In this document: in pieces, positions 51,234 through 60,291 of the stretch
How positions within the stretch are numbered: position 1 is the stretch's first letter
How the letters are laid out: each line of letters begins with the position of its first letter
Assembly: GCF_017873555.1 (NCBI RefSeq)
Contig: NZ_JAGGKE010000005.1
Location: 124,001-188,000, forward strand
Direction of reading: 5' to 3'
Length of the DNA: 64,000 bases
Origin: Halorubrum trapanicum
Lineage (GTDB): Archaea > Halobacteriota > Halobacteria > Halobacteriales > Haloferacaceae
Notes under the pieces: model-generated
The model's input: only the letters and a program-made list of their open reading frames with translations
Told to the model about the DNA's origin: nothing
The model's database searches: none
Translations under genes and position numbers: made by a program

Positions 51234-51548
51234 TCACGTCCACTCGTGGTCATCGATTCCCTCGTAGTGTTTCAGACGACTGTCGATCTCCCAGGCTTCC
51301 CAGCCGCACTCGTGGTAGAGGACCTCCGCGAGGTCGTCGAAGTTGCTTTTGTCGAGTTCGATCCCGCGGTTCCCCCGATAGGAGATGTACGGTTGGCTAC
51401 GAAGCTCGGCGTAGACATCGCGCGCGGTCGGGTAGTCGCCGTCGATCGCGGAGAGTTCGAGGAGCGCCTCCTCCGTAATCGGCGTCCCCCACCTGTGTTT
51501 TGCGATCATCGTCGCCAAGAGGGCGCACTTCACCGACGGCTTCTCCAT
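51234..51548 (-). CDS. Hypothetical protein, 104 aa, divergent partner of HTH gene
   Basis: Soluble: MEKPSVKCALLATMIAKHRWGTPITEEALLELSAIDGDYPTARDVYAELRSQPYIS, then ISYRGNRGIELDKSNFDDLAEVLYHECGW. The first part could be a winged-helix-like fold, but no family is recognised. Start at 51548 is supported by a minus-strand GCATTTATTACC box centred about 27 nt upstream. Shares its control region with the divergent HTH gene. Confidence 0.65.
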   Translation of the reverse strand: MEKPSVKCALLATMIAKHRWGTPITEEALLELSAIDGDYPTARDVYAELRSQPYISYRGNRGIELDKSNFDDLAEVLYHECGWEAWEIDSRLKHYEGIDDHEWT

Positions 51549-51567
51549 AGCGAGGGACTAAGGCCAT

Positions 51568-51618
51568 CCGGTAATAAATGCTGTTAACTGCTGTTACCGG
51601 TGGTGAAAACAGTTATAC
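51568..51618. promoter_or_regulatory. Divergent promoter with repeated CTGTT half-sites
   Basis: Between the two divergent genes: CCGGTAA (51568-51574) and TTACCGG (51594-51600) form a 7-bp inverted repeat. CTGTTAAC (51581) and CTGTTACC (51591) are 10-bp-spaced direct repeats, and AACAG (51608-51612) is an inverted half-site. TATA boxes overlap on both sides (minus GCATTTATTACC; plus GTTATAC near 51612-51618). Suggests control by the HTH protein. Confidence 0.6.
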
Positions 51619-51641
51619 ACGGTGAGGCAGTGACTTCCTGT

Positions 51642-51980
51642 ATGAGCGGCATGGAACACGCGAACGACCGCGGGGCAAAGAAGGACCTCCGGAAAGCACA
51701 CCCCAGCGGGTGGCTGTACCTCACACAGCACGACGCGATCCCGATTCTCGTCGACGCGTTGCTCGATCTGCCGCCGAACCGCGAGTTCAACAAGACCGAA
51801 CTCGCTGAACACGCCGGTGTAACGCGCCAGACCGTCGGGAACTACACCGACCTCATGCGAGAGGTCGAACTCATCGAGGAGGTTCCGGACACGTCGCCGC
51901 GTCGGTACCGGGTCGCGGACAGCGATGTCGTCCGCGAGCTCTTCGAACTCAACAGCGCGCTCAACGGCGTCAGCGAGTAG
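51642..51980 (+). CDS. Winged helix-turn-helix regulator
   Basis: A 112-aa protein: HPSGWLYLTQHDAIPILVDALLDLPPNREFNKTELAEHAGVTRQTVGNYTDLMREVELIEEV, a MarR/ArsR-like wHTH with recognition helix TRQTVGNYTDLM. Short C-terminal tail. Start at 51642 fits the plus-strand TATA; an earlier GTG at 51600 lies within the operator. Probable autoregulator of the divergent pair. Confidence 0.8.
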   Translation: MSGMEHANDRGAKKDLRKAHPSGWLYLTQHDAIPILVDALLDLPPNREFNKTELAEHAGVTRQTVGNYTDLMREVELIEEVPDTSPRRYRVADSDVVRELFELNSALNGVSE

Positions 51981-52034
51981 CGTCGACGACGAGGAGACGG
52001 CCACAGAATCGATTTCCGTCGAAGCCAACCGAGC

Positions 52035-53639
52035 CTAATCGTGCCGGAAGCAGCGCGTCCCGGTGAACGCCATCGCCATGTCGCGCTCGTCGGCCGCGGC
52101 GATCACGTCCTCGTCGTTGACCGAGCCGCCCGGCTGGATCACGGCCTCGATGCCCGCGTCGGCCGCCTCCTCGATCGCGTCCGGGAACGGGAAGAAGGCG
52201 TCCGAGGCCATCACCGCGCCCTCGGCGGACTTCCCCTCGGCGTCCTTCTCGGCCTTCATCGCCGCGAGCGTGACCGCGTCGACGCGGGACACCTGCCCCA
52301 TCCCGACACCGACCGTCTCGGTGCCGGTCGCGAAGAGGATACCGTTCGATTTCACGTGTTTCAGCGTCTGCCACGCGAACAGCATCGTCTCGACCTGCTC
52401 GTCGGTCGGCTCGCGCTCGGTAACGAACTCCAGGTCCTCGGCGGTCGGCGACTGCCGGTCGCGCTCCTGGACGAGGCGGCCGCCGACGACCGGTTTCTCC
52501 GTGAACCGCTCGGAGAAGCGCTCGTCGCCCTCGCCGAGCGGGCCCACGTCGAGCACGCGGAGGTTCTTCTTCTCCCGGAGCACGTCGAGCGCGCTGTCGG
52601 TGTAGCCGGGCGCGACGACGACCTCCTTGAAGGAGTCGGCGACCGCGGTCGCGGTGTCGGCGTCGCACTCGCGGTTCAGGGCGACGATGCCACCGAACGC
52701 CGACTTCGCGTCCGTTCGCAGCGCGCGGTCGTACGCGTCCGCGAGGTCCGAGCCGACCGCGCAGCCCGCGGGGTTCGTGTGCTTGATCACCGCGGCCGCG
52801 GGGTCGGCGAACTCCTTGACCAGATCGAGCGCCGCGTCGGCGTCGTTGTAGTTGTTGTACCCCATCCCCTTCGCGCCGGGGTTGAGCTGGTCGGCGTCGA
52901 CGACGCTCGCCTCCTCGGAGCCGTCGTCGACGTACAGGGCGGCGGCCTGATGGGGGTTCTCGCCGTAGCGCAGCGAGGCGGCGCGCTCTTCGGAGACGAA
53001 CCGGCGCTCGGGGAAGTCGCCGCCGACGTCGCCCTCGACCGCGACGTCGACGGGGTCGCCGTCGGCGTCGCGCTCGACGGTCACGCGGTCCTCGGCGAAC
53101 CAGCGGACCGCCCGCGGGTACGCCGTGAACTCGGCCTCGCGGAGGACGCGTGCCTTCAGCGAGTCGGCGTCGTCGTCCTCGTACACCGGGATCGGCTCCT
53201 GGGTGACGACCGGCCCGGCGTCGACCTCCTCGGTGACGACGTGGACCGTACAGCCGGTCGTGCGGACGCCGGCCGAAAGCACCTGTTCGTGGGCGTCCGT
53301 GCCGGGGAACGACGGGAGCAGCGAGGGGTGGACGTTCAGCGTCGTCGGGACGGCGTCGAGGAACGCGTCGGTCAGCACGCGCATGTAGCCGTCCAAGCAG
53401 ACGAGGTCGACGTCGTAGTCGGAGAGGCGCTCGACGATCCGGCGCTCGTGCGACTCGCGCGACTCCCCCTCGTCGCGCTCGACGACCTCGGTCGGAACGC
53501 GGCGCTCCGTCGCGGCCTCCAACACGGGCGCCTGCTCGCGGTTCGTCAGGACGACCGACAGCTCCGCGCCGCCGGGCGCGGCGTCGGCGATGTGTCTGAG
53601 GTTCCGTCCCCGGTTGCTCGCGAGTCCCGCGATCTTCAT
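52035..53639 (-). CDS. purH: Fused GAR transformylase-AICAR transformylase (PurN-PurH)
   Basis: A 534-aa bifunctional purine enzyme. Residues 1-190 are PurN (GAR formyltransferase): NRGRNLRHIADAA, LNVHPSLLPSFPGTDAHEQVL, TVHVVTEEVDAGPVV. Residues from about 205 are the AICAR transformylase half of PurH: LRYGENPHQAAALY, GYNNYNDADAALDLVKEF, IKHTNPAGCAVG. The IMP cyclohydrolase (MGS-like) domain of bacterial PurH is missing; archaea usually supply that step with PurO. Start at 53639 (MKIAGLASNRG). Confidence 0.93.
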   Translation of the reverse strand: MKIAGLASNRGRNLRHIADAAPGGAELSVVLTNREQAPVLEAATERRVPTEVVERDEGESRESHERRIVERLSDYDVDLVCLDGYMRVLTDAFLDAVPTTLNVHPSLLPSFPGTDAHEQVLSAGVRTTGCTVHVVTEEVDAGPVVTQEPIPVYEDDDADSLKARVLREAEFTAYPRAVRWFAEDRVTVERDADGDPVDVAVEGDVGGDFPERRFVSEERAASLRYGENPHQAAALYVDDGSEEASVVDADQLNPGAKGMGYNNYNDADAALDLVKEFADPAAAVIKHTNPAGCAVGSDLADAYDRALRTDAKSAFGGIVALNRECDADTATAVADSFKEVVVAPGYTDSALDVLREKKNLRVLDVGPLGEGDERFSERFTEKPVVGGRLVQERDRQSPTAEDLEFVTEREPTDEQVETMLFAWQTLKHVKSNGILFATGTETVGVGMGQVSRVDAVTLAAMKAEKDAEGKSAEGAVMASDAFFPFPDAIEEAADAGIEAVIQPGGSVNDEDVIAAADERDMAMAFTGTRCFRHD

Positions 53640-53806
53640 ACCTGACGGTCCGACCGATCGGGTATATCGATTGCGGTCCGCGGCGCGAGAGTATCCACAA
53701 TTGCGGATCGGAACGCGGTTACGATACACCGAGAACGCGCAACGGATCCACGTCCGTGCGTCGCCCCATCGACACGCTTTTGCTGGCTCCGGCGGCAGTC
53801 GCGGAC

Positions 53807-55309
53807 ATGACCGACGACTCCGAACAGACGGCCGACGACGCCGGATCGACGGCCGACGACGCCATCAGCGGGCTGTCGCGGTCGGACCCGCTCGCCGCCG
53901 TCTCGCCGCTCGACGGTCGGTACGCCGGCCGGACCGCGCCGCTGTCCCCGTACGCGAGCGAGGCCGCGCTGATGCGCGCCCGGACCCGCGTCGAGGTCGA
54001 GTACCTGCTCGCGCTGGGGAGACTCGACGCGACGCCGATAGAGTTCGATGAGGCGGCCGAGGCCGCCCTCCGCGACCTCTACGAGGCGTTCGACGCCGAG
54101 GACGCGCGGCTGATCAAGCGGTTGGAGACCGAGGGCGCCGCGGGGTACGAGGCGACCAACCACGACGTGAAGGCGGTCGAGTACTTCCTCCGCGTCCGGC
54201 TGGCGGAGATAGCCGAGAGCGGGACGGACGGGGGCGCCGACGCCGCGCTCGACGACGCCGAGTCGCTGTACCCGTGGATCCACTTCGGGCTGACGAGCGA
54301 GGACGTGAACAACCTCGCGCACCGGCTGCTCGTCAAGCCCGCGGTGAGCGAGGTGATCGTCCCCGCGGTCCGCGAGGTGCGCGACGCCCTGGTCGAGTTG
54401 GCACAGGAGCACCGCGACGCGCCCATGCTGGCGCGAACCCACGGCCAGCCCGCGACGCCGACCACCTTCGGCAAGGAGATGGCCGTGTACGCCGCGCGGC
54501 TCGGCCGCGCGCTGGGCCGGGTCGTCGTCGCGAACGAGGACCTCTCCGGCAAGCTCGCGGGAGCCTCGGGCACCTACGCGGCCCACCGCGCCGCCTACCC
54601 CGAGGTCGACTGGCCCGCCTTCGCCGAGTCGTTCGTGCGCGGCCTCGACCTCGAACACACCGCGCTCGCGACGCAGGTGAACCCCTGCGACGACCTGGCG
54701 GCGCTGTTCGACGCGCTCCGGGGGGTCAACAACGTCCTCCTCGATCTGGACCTGGACGCGTGGCTGTACGTCTCCGACCGCTACCTCGGGCAGGAGACCG
54801 TCGAGGGGGAGACGGGGTCGTCGACGATGCCCCACAAGGTGAACCCGATCGACTTCGAGAACAGCGAGGGGAACCTCTCGAAGGCGAATTCGGATCTGGC
54901 CTTCCTCGCGGACTACGTGACGACCTCACGGCTCCAGCGCGACCTCTCCGATTCCACCGTCAAGCGCAACGTCGGCGCGGCCCTCGCGCACTGCCTGATC
55001 GGCTACTCGAAGGCCGAAGACGGACTCGGCAAGGTCGTCCCGAACGAGGCGGTGATGCGCGAGGAGCTGGACGCGACCCCCGAGGTGATCGGCGAGGCGG
55101 TCCAGACGATCCTGCGCCGCGAGGGCGACACCGAGGCCTACGAGCGCGTGAAGGCGCTCTCTCGCGGCCGGTCGGTGACGCTCGACGACTTCCGCGAGCT
55201 GTTCGACGAGCTCGACGTCGACGAGGAGGTCCGCGGAGAGCTGAAGGCGCTGACCCCGGCGGACTACACCGGCTTCGCCGACGCGCTCGTCGACGATATC
55301 GACGAGTAG
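53807..55309 (+). CDS. purB: Adenylosuccinate lyase
   Basis: A 500-aa fumarase/aspartase-superfamily lyase acting twice in purine synthesis (SAICAR and adenylosuccinate cleavage). Signature SSTMPHKVNPIDFE; TNHDVKAVEYFL and HFGLTSEDVNN; ARTHGQPATPTTFGKEM with the catalytic His. An acidic N-terminal extension of about 25 residues is typical of halophiles. Divergent from the PurN-PurH fusion, so two purine genes share a control region of about 170 bp. Start at 53807. Confidence 0.95.
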   Translation: MTDDSEQTADDAGSTADDAISGLSRSDPLAAVSPLDGRYAGRTAPLSPYASEAALMRARTRVEVEYLLALGRLDATPIEFDEAAEAALRDLYEAFDAEDARLIKRLETEGAAGYEATNHDVKAVEYFLRVRLAEIAESGTDGGADAALDDAESLYPWIHFGLTSEDVNNLAHRLLVKPAVSEVIVPAVREVRDALVELAQEHRDAPMLARTHGQPATPTTFGKEMAVYAARLGRALGRVVVANEDLSGKLAGASGTYAAHRAAYPEVDWPAFAESFVRGLDLEHTALATQVNPCDDLAALFDALRGVNNVLLDLDLDAWLYVSDRYLGQETVEGETGSSTMPHKVNPIDFENSEGNLSKANSDLAFLADYVTTSRLQRDLSDSTVKRNVGAALAHCLIGYSKAEDGLGKVVPNEAVMREELDATPEVIGEAVQTILRREGDTEAYERVKALSRGRSVTLDDFRELFDELDVDEEVRGELKALTPADYTGFADALVDDIDE

Positions 55310-55392
55310 CGTCGGAACGGGGAGTCGCGGACGGAGGGGAACATCGCGGCGCGCCACAAGACGTTTGGTCCTCGGTACGGGAACTACGGGCG

Positions 55393-55752
55393 ATGCCCTC
55401 CGAAAGCGACGAGACGGAGTACTCCGTCTTCGACGACGACGAACTGATCGAAAACGAGACCGACGGCGCCGACCGCGCGGCGGAACCGGCCGGTGGCGAA
55501 CCGGGCGCGACCCCCGACGCCCGCGACGACGACCGCCCCGCTTCCCTCGGCGGCGACGGCGGGGACGGCTGTCCGAAGTGCGGCGGCACCGAGACGGAGA
55601 CCGACGAGATCGCCACCAGCGGGACGGGACTCACCAAGATGTTCGACGTCCAGAACCGGAGGTTCCTCGTCGTCTCCTGCGCGGAGTGCGGCTACTCGGA
55701 GCTGTACAAGGGACAGTCGTCCGGGGACGCGATCGACTTCTTCCTCGGTTGA
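55393..55752 (+). CDS. Zinc-ribbon nucleic-acid-binding-type protein (COG3478-like)
   Basis: A 119-aa protein. Acidic N-terminus, then a zinc ribbon: GCPKCGGTETETDEIATSGTG and SCAECGYSELYKGQSSG, with CxxC pairs about 40 residues apart. KMFDVQNRRFLVVSC between the pairs is characteristic of COG3478/YpzJ-like small zinc ribbons. Start at 55393. Function unknown; possibly nucleic-acid binding. Confidence 0.8.
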   Translation: MPSESDETEYSVFDDDELIENETDGADRAAEPAGGEPGATPDARDDDRPASLGGDGGDGCPKCGGTETETDEIATSGTGLTKMFDVQNRRFLVVSCAECGYSELYKGQSSGDAIDFFLG

Positions 55753-55849
55753 ATCGGTCGCCGCCGACGGCCACGCCGGGACGAGGCGACGCCGCGCACC
55801 ACCCGCCTGAGAGCGATCGATTTTTGTCGGACGCGGAACCAGTCGCGGT

Positions 55850-56845
55850 ATGGTCTCCCTCCGACCGCTCGCAGCCCTCCCCGTCGTCGGCGTGATCGCC
55901 GACGGCCGGACGTATCGCCACCTGCTGTACCTGCTGATCGCGGTCCCGCTGTGGGTCGTCTACTCGGGGTTCGTCTCGTTCGCGCTCGTGTTCGGACTCG
56001 TCTTTTCGGTCGTCCTCGTGGGAATCGGGGTCCTGGTCGCGGCCATCGTCGGATCGCGGCTGGTCGCCGGGCTGGAACGCTGGCTCGCGAACAGCCTGCT
56101 CGGCACCGATCTGGCCGCGCCGGACGACCTCCCCGCCGCCGCGGAGGACGGCTCCGCGGGCGCGACCGCGACGGTTCGCGCGTACCTCGCGGCGCCGTCG
56201 ACGTGGCGGGGACTCGGCTTCGTCTCGCTGAAGTTTTGGGTCACGCTGCTGGCGTTCGCGCCGCTCGCCGTCCTCGCGAGCGCGCTCCCGCTCGTCGCCG
56301 CGCCGGTCCGATACCCCTACTCCCCGGAGTTCGGCGAACTGAACGGTGAGCCGCTGGTGTGGGCCGTCGACACCGCACCCGAAGCCGCCCTCGCGACGGG
56401 ACTCGGGGTCGTCGGCGTGCTGATCGGACTCCACCTCACGAACCTGATCGCGGCCGGCGCCCGACTGATGGCCGTCTCGCTGCTCGGCGACGACGCCGGG
56501 GCGGACGGCGACGCCGGGACAGACGGCGACGCCGGGGCGGACGGCGACGGCGACGCCGGGACAGCCGGCGTCACCGTCGACCGGGACGCGGCCGACCGTG
56601 ACGCCGAGGAAACCGGTGGCGAGGAGCGCGCCGGTTCCGACGACGCCTCGGTCGACGACGCCTCGACCAATGAGACCCGAGAGACGGCCGACGAAACCCG
56701 AGAGACGGCCGGCGAAACCCAGGAGACGGCCGACGAAACCCAGGAGACGGCCGACCGCGACGCCGACGGGTTCGAATTCGGCGCCGACAGCGCCGGATCG
56801 GCCGCCGACGGGGAGGTCGACGAACCCCGGACCGACCGCGACTGA
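55850..56845 (+). CDS. Sensor-domain-like integral membrane protein
   Basis: A 331-aa protein. RTYRHLLYLLIAVPLWVVYSGFVSFALVFG and following helices (four to five) match the putative sensor domain of archaeal multi-TM proteins. From about residue 210 the tail is a low-complexity acidic region with Asp-Gly-Ala repeats and then ETADETRETAGETQE-type heptads encoded by 21-bp DNA repeats. No kinase domain follows. Function unknown. Confidence 0.7.
   Translation: MVSLRPLAALPVVGVIADGRTYRHLLYLLIAVPLWVVYSGFVSFALVFGLVFSVVLVGIGVLVAAIVGSRLVAGLERWLANSLLGTDLAAPDDLPAAAEDGSAGATATVRAYLAAPSTWRGLGFVSLKFWVTLLAFAPLAVLASALPLVAAPVRYPYSPEFGELNGEPLVWAVDTAPEAALATGLGVVGVLIGLHLTNLIAAGARLMAVSLLGDDAGADGDAGTDGDAGADGDGDAGTAGVTVDRDAADRDAEETGGEERAGSDDASVDDASTNETRETADETRETAGETQETADETQETADRDADGFEFGADSAGSAADGEVDEPRTDRD
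56690..56757 (+). repeat. Intragenic tandem repeat, about 21-24 bp units
   Basis: Near-identical units of the form GAGACGGCCGACGAAACCC recur about four times, encoding ETADETR/ETAGETQ peptides in the tail of the sensor-like membrane protein. Indicates slippage-prone low-complexity sequence. Confidence 0.7.
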
Positions 56846-56887
56846 CCCGCCCGGAGCGCTTATTCGCCTCCGAGCGTCAGGACCGGT

Positions 56888-57550
56888 ATGGCACCGACGC
56901 TCGTGAGCGCGGCCGTGGGGGCGCTGCTCGCGGCCGCGCTGCTGGGCGACGCGTTCGACCGCCGCGCGGTCGCGGTCGTCGTCGCGGCCGCGGTCCTCCC
57001 CGGTCTCGACGCAGTCGCGAGCCTCGTCGTCCCGGGCGCGACGAACGCCCTCCTCCACGCCGTCTGGATTCCCCTTCTCGCCGGCGGACTGCTCTACTGG
57101 GACACGACGCTGCGCGCGGCGTCGACCCTCCGCGAGCGGTTCGGTCTCCGCGCGACGCGGGTCGCGTGGGTCGCGCTCGCGTCGTTCGTCGTCGCCGGGA
57201 TCGGGTCGGCGCTGTTCGCCGGCGAGGGCGCGGCGCTCCTCTACCCGCTGGAGGACGCGCGGTACGTACTCCGCGGGCGACTCGTGTTCTCGACGCGGGA
57301 GGGAATCGTCCAGACGTTCGTCGCGCTGGGCGCGGAGGGACCGGGAGCGTTGCCGATTCGGAGCGTCGGCGGTGCGGTCGCCGACCCGGTCGGCTCGTGG
57401 GTCAACCCCGACGGCCACCCCGGACTCGACCCGGGCGGGGACCGCGAGTTCCGGTTCGTGGACGGCGGGTGGCAGCTGGTCGTCGTCGCCGCCGCCGCCG
57501 CGACGCTCGCGGTCCGGTTCGACACCCGAGAGTCGGGGGTGACCCGCTGA
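56888..57550 (+). CDS. DUF457/YdjM-like membrane protein, degenerate paralogue
   Basis: A 220-aa protein with four to five helices. Aligns by eye with the next gene (LEDARYVLRGRLVFSTREGIVQTFV versus LRDRFFSLDGEILYSTADGFVQTFV), so the two are tandem paralogues. It retains NALLHAVWIPLLAG but lacks the His/Asp cluster (HVFAHVALDWTH) of its neighbour, where it reads FVVAGIGSALFAG. Metal-dependent hydrolase activity is therefore unlikely. Its stop abuts the GTG of the next gene. Confidence 0.75.
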   Translation: MAPTLVSAAVGALLAAALLGDAFDRRAVAVVVAAAVLPGLDAVASLVVPGATNALLHAVWIPLLAGGLLYWDTTLRAASTLRERFGLRATRVAWVALASFVVAGIGSALFAGEGAALLYPLEDARYVLRGRLVFSTREGIVQTFVALGAEGPGALPIRSVGGAVADPVGSWVNPDGHPGLDPGGDREFRFVDGGWQLVVVAAAAATLAVRFDTRESGVTR

Positions 57551-58228
57551 GTGCCCTCGACGGTAGTCCACGCCGGGTTCGCGCTCCTGCTCGCTGCCGC
57601 GCTGCTGCGCGACCGCCTCGACCGCCGGGCGCTCGCGGTCCTGCTCGTCGTCCTCGTGCTCCCGGAGGCGGACAGCTTCCTCGGGGTGATCATGGCGGGC
57701 GCACATCGCACGGTCGGGCACAACTTCGTCCTCCCCGCGGTCGCCGCGCTGGCGCTGTACTACGACACGCGCATTCGGAAGGAGTCGTGGATCCGCGAGC
57801 GGCTCTCACCGCGGTGGATCGCGGTGGCGTGGGTCGCCCTCTTCGTCCACGTCTTCGCGCACGTCGCGCTCGACTGGACCCACCTCGACGGCGTGAACGC
57901 GTTCTGGCCACTCCGGGACCGGTTTTTCAGCCTCGACGGGGAGATACTCTACTCGACGGCCGACGGGTTCGTCCAGACGTTCGTCGATATCCGAATCGAC
58001 CCGGAGACGGGGTCCCGGACCGTCGACGCCGGCGCCGGCGGGACGAGCGAGTCGGTCCACGTCAACAACCCGGTCCAGCCGCGCGACCCCGACCTCGACG
58101 TCGAGGAGCCGGTCGACCGGCGGTTCCCGGTCGCGAACAGCGGCTGGCGGCTCTACCTGCTCGGACTGGGGCTGTTCGCGCTCGGCGCGCGGCGGCTTCA
58201 GGGCGACGGCGTCGGAGACGGCGCCTGA
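57551..58228 (+). CDS. Membrane-bound metal-dependent hydrolase-like protein (YdjM/DUF457)
   Basis: A 225-aa protein with five helices. Starts STVVHAGFALLLAAALLRDRLDRRALAV, and includes ADSFLGVIMAGAHRTVGHNFVLP and VFAHVALDWTHLDGVNAFWPL: the His/Asp pattern of the YdjM (LexA-regulated, putative metal hydrolase) family. GTG start directly after the preceding stop. Operon with its degenerate paralogue. Substrate unknown, possibly lipid-linked. Confidence 0.82.
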   Translation: MPSTVVHAGFALLLAAALLRDRLDRRALAVLLVVLVLPEADSFLGVIMAGAHRTVGHNFVLPAVAALALYYDTRIRKESWIRERLSPRWIAVAWVALFVHVFAHVALDWTHLDGVNAFWPLRDRFFSLDGEILYSTADGFVQTFVDIRIDPETGSRTVDAGAGGTSESVHVNNPVQPRDPDLDVEEPVDRRFPVANSGWRLYLLGLGLFALGARRLQGDGVGDGA

Positions 58229-58312
58229 GGGAACGAGAGAATCGGGCGACTACGGCGCCCCTAACATGGTATGACCGCAGCGTAAACCCCTCCGGAACCC
58301 TACGCTCAGCCG

Positions 58313-59935
58313 ATGTCCACCCAACCGGACGCGGGCCCGTCGGACGCGGACGAACCGCTCGCTGGGGAGTCCATCGCGGTCGTCGGCGCCGGCTTCGGCG
58401 GGCTCTCGGCGGCCAGCTACCTCGCCGACGCGGGGGCGGACGTGACGCTGTTCGAGCGGAACGAACACCCCGGCGGGTACGCCGGGCGGATCGAGCGCGA
58501 CGGGTTCCGGATCGACACCGGGCCGTCGTGGTACCTCATGCCGGAGGTGTTCGACCGCTTCTTCGAGCAGTTCGGGCGGTCGACCGACGACTACTACGAC
58601 CTGATCGAACTGGACCCGCTGTACGAAGTGATCTGGAAGGACGGCGACCGCGCGTCGATGCCGGCCGACCGCGCGGGACAGAAGGCGCTGTTCGAGTCGT
58701 ACGAGCCGGGCGCGGGCGAGGTCCTCGACGACTACCTCGCGGACGCCGCAGAGGCGTACGAGCTGGGGATGGACCGGTTCGTCTACCCCAGCCGGTCGCG
58801 GCTGCGGGACATGGTCGACGCCGACGTGCTCCGGTCCGGGCGGGCGCTCCCGAAACTCCGCGAGATGGACGAGTACGTGAGCGGCTACTTCGAGAGCGAG
58901 AAGCTCCGCCAGATCGCGGAGTACAAGCTGGTCTTCCTCGGAGGGTCGCCGTACAACACGCCCGCCATCTACACGCTGATGAGCCACGTCGACATGAACC
59001 TCGGCGTCTCCCACCCGGCCGGGGGGATCGCGAGCGTCGTCGACGCGATGGCCGACCTCGCGCGGGAGCTGGGGGTCTCGATCCGCACGAGCGAACCGGT
59101 GACCGCGATCGAGCCGTCGATTCCGGCGTCGACGCCGACGTTCACGGTGGAGACGGCGCGGCGCGCGGCAGACGACGGCGGCACGGCGGCGGCCGACGCG
59201 AGATCGGCGTCGGGATCGAGTACCCGCTTCGACCGCGTCGTGGCGAACGCGCCGCCGCCGCACGTCGAGCGCGACCTCCTCCCCGCCGGGACCGTCGACC
59301 GCGAGTCCTACTGGGAGTCGCGGACGTACGCGCCCTCGGCGTACCTCTCGTACATCGGCGTCGAGGGCGAGGTGGACTTGGAACACCACACGCTCGTCTT
59401 CCCGACGGACTGGCGCCCCCACTTCGACGACATCTTCGACGAACCGGGGTGGCCGGACGACCCCGCGTACTACGTCCACGTCCCCTCGAAGACGGATCCG
59501 GAGGCGGCACCCGACGGCCACGAGGCCGTCTTCCTGCTCGTGCCGCTGGCCGCCGGGCTCGAGGACGACCCAGAGACCCGCGAGCGGTTCCGCGAGCTGG
59601 TGTTCGACGACCTCGCCGAGCACGCCGGGGTCGACTTCCGCGACCGGATCGTCTTCGAGGAGACCGCCTGCGTCGACGACTTCCGCCGGCGGTTCAACGC
59701 GCCCCGGGGCACCGCGCTGGCGCTGTCGCACACGCTCGAACAGACGGGACCGCTCCGCCCCGCGCACCGCGCGCCCGGCGTCGACGGTCTCTACTACGTC
59801 GGCGCGTACACCAATCCCGGTATCGGGATGCCGATGTGCCTGCTCAGCGGCGAGCACGTCGCCGAGGCGGTCGTCGAGGACGCGGCCGGAAGCGGCGTGC
59901 TCCCGTCGGTCGTCCCGACGTCGACGCTGCGGTGA
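58313..59935 (+). CDS. crtI: Phytoene desaturase-family carotenoid enzyme
   Basis: A 540-aa FAD enzyme. Dinucleotide motif AVVGAGFGGLSAASYLADAGADVTLFE, PGGYAGRIERDGFRIDTGPSWYLMP, and C-terminal GLYYVGAYTNPGIGMPMCLLSGE, the bacterial-type phytoene dehydrogenase signature. Catalyses desaturation from phytoene towards lycopene for bacterioruberin and retinal. An insertion of about 20 residues (DDGGTAAADARSASGSS) is seen mid-protein. No other crt gene is adjacent. Confidence 0.93.
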   Translation: MSTQPDAGPSDADEPLAGESIAVVGAGFGGLSAASYLADAGADVTLFERNEHPGGYAGRIERDGFRIDTGPSWYLMPEVFDRFFEQFGRSTDDYYDLIELDPLYEVIWKDGDRASMPADRAGQKALFESYEPGAGEVLDDYLADAAEAYELGMDRFVYPSRSRLRDMVDADVLRSGRALPKLREMDEYVSGYFESEKLRQIAEYKLVFLGGSPYNTPAIYTLMSHVDMNLGVSHPAGGIASVVDAMADLARELGVSIRTSEPVTAIEPSIPASTPTFTVETARRAADDGGTAAADARSASGSSTRFDRVVANAPPPHVERDLLPAGTVDRESYWESRTYAPSAYLSYIGVEGEVDLEHHTLVFPTDWRPHFDDIFDEPGWPDDPAYYVHVPSKTDPEAAPDGHEAVFLLVPLAAGLEDDPETRERFRELVFDDLAEHAGVDFRDRIVFEETACVDDFRRRFNAPRGTALALSHTLEQTGPLRPAHRAPGVDGLYYVGAYTNPGIGMPMCLLSGEHVAEAVVEDAAGSGVLPSVVPTSTLR

Positions 59936-60291
59936 CCGACTCGCCGGACGAGGCCCGCGGTGCCGCGCGGAGCTCCCGTTCCCGCCTGCGCTCCGAGCGG
60001 CTCCGGCTCCCGGGCGGCAACCCGGTGTGCGAACGGGGCGACGACCCGGTGTGCGAACGGGGCGACAACCCCGTGTCGGTCCGGCGCGTGACGGGGGGTT
60101 TCGGGGCGTGTGCCGCTCTCCGCGTCGAGACCCGGTCCGCGAGAATCTGCCACACCGTTTATTACATAGATAATTCACACAGACAGTGACATGATCCGAG
60201 ACAGCGGCCGGGTTCATCCCGGTCGGTTGCGACCGATCGAGGGGCGAAGTGCGAGGCGGAATCGCGAACGGGAGACGGAAGGTGGACGCCG
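59936..60291. other. Intergenic region upstream of lldP
   Basis: Contains two 24-bp direct repeats (60020-60043 and 60044-60067, core CCCGGTGTGCGAACGGGGCG), then an A/T-rich stretch (60158-60190, TTTATTACATAGATAATTC) that probably holds the lldP promoter. No credible gene. Confidence 0.5.

Noticed and set aside
60020-60067. 24-bp direct repeat upstream of lldP as regulatory array
   Set aside because: Only two copies, far from the A/T-rich promoter, and directly after crtI; more likely a simple duplication.
57166-60189. Very long open frame of 1007 codons on the plus strand
   Set aside because: It spans four well-supported genes in another frame and is dominated by Arg/Gly/Pro, the usual shadow of GC-rich haloarchaeal coding sequence.
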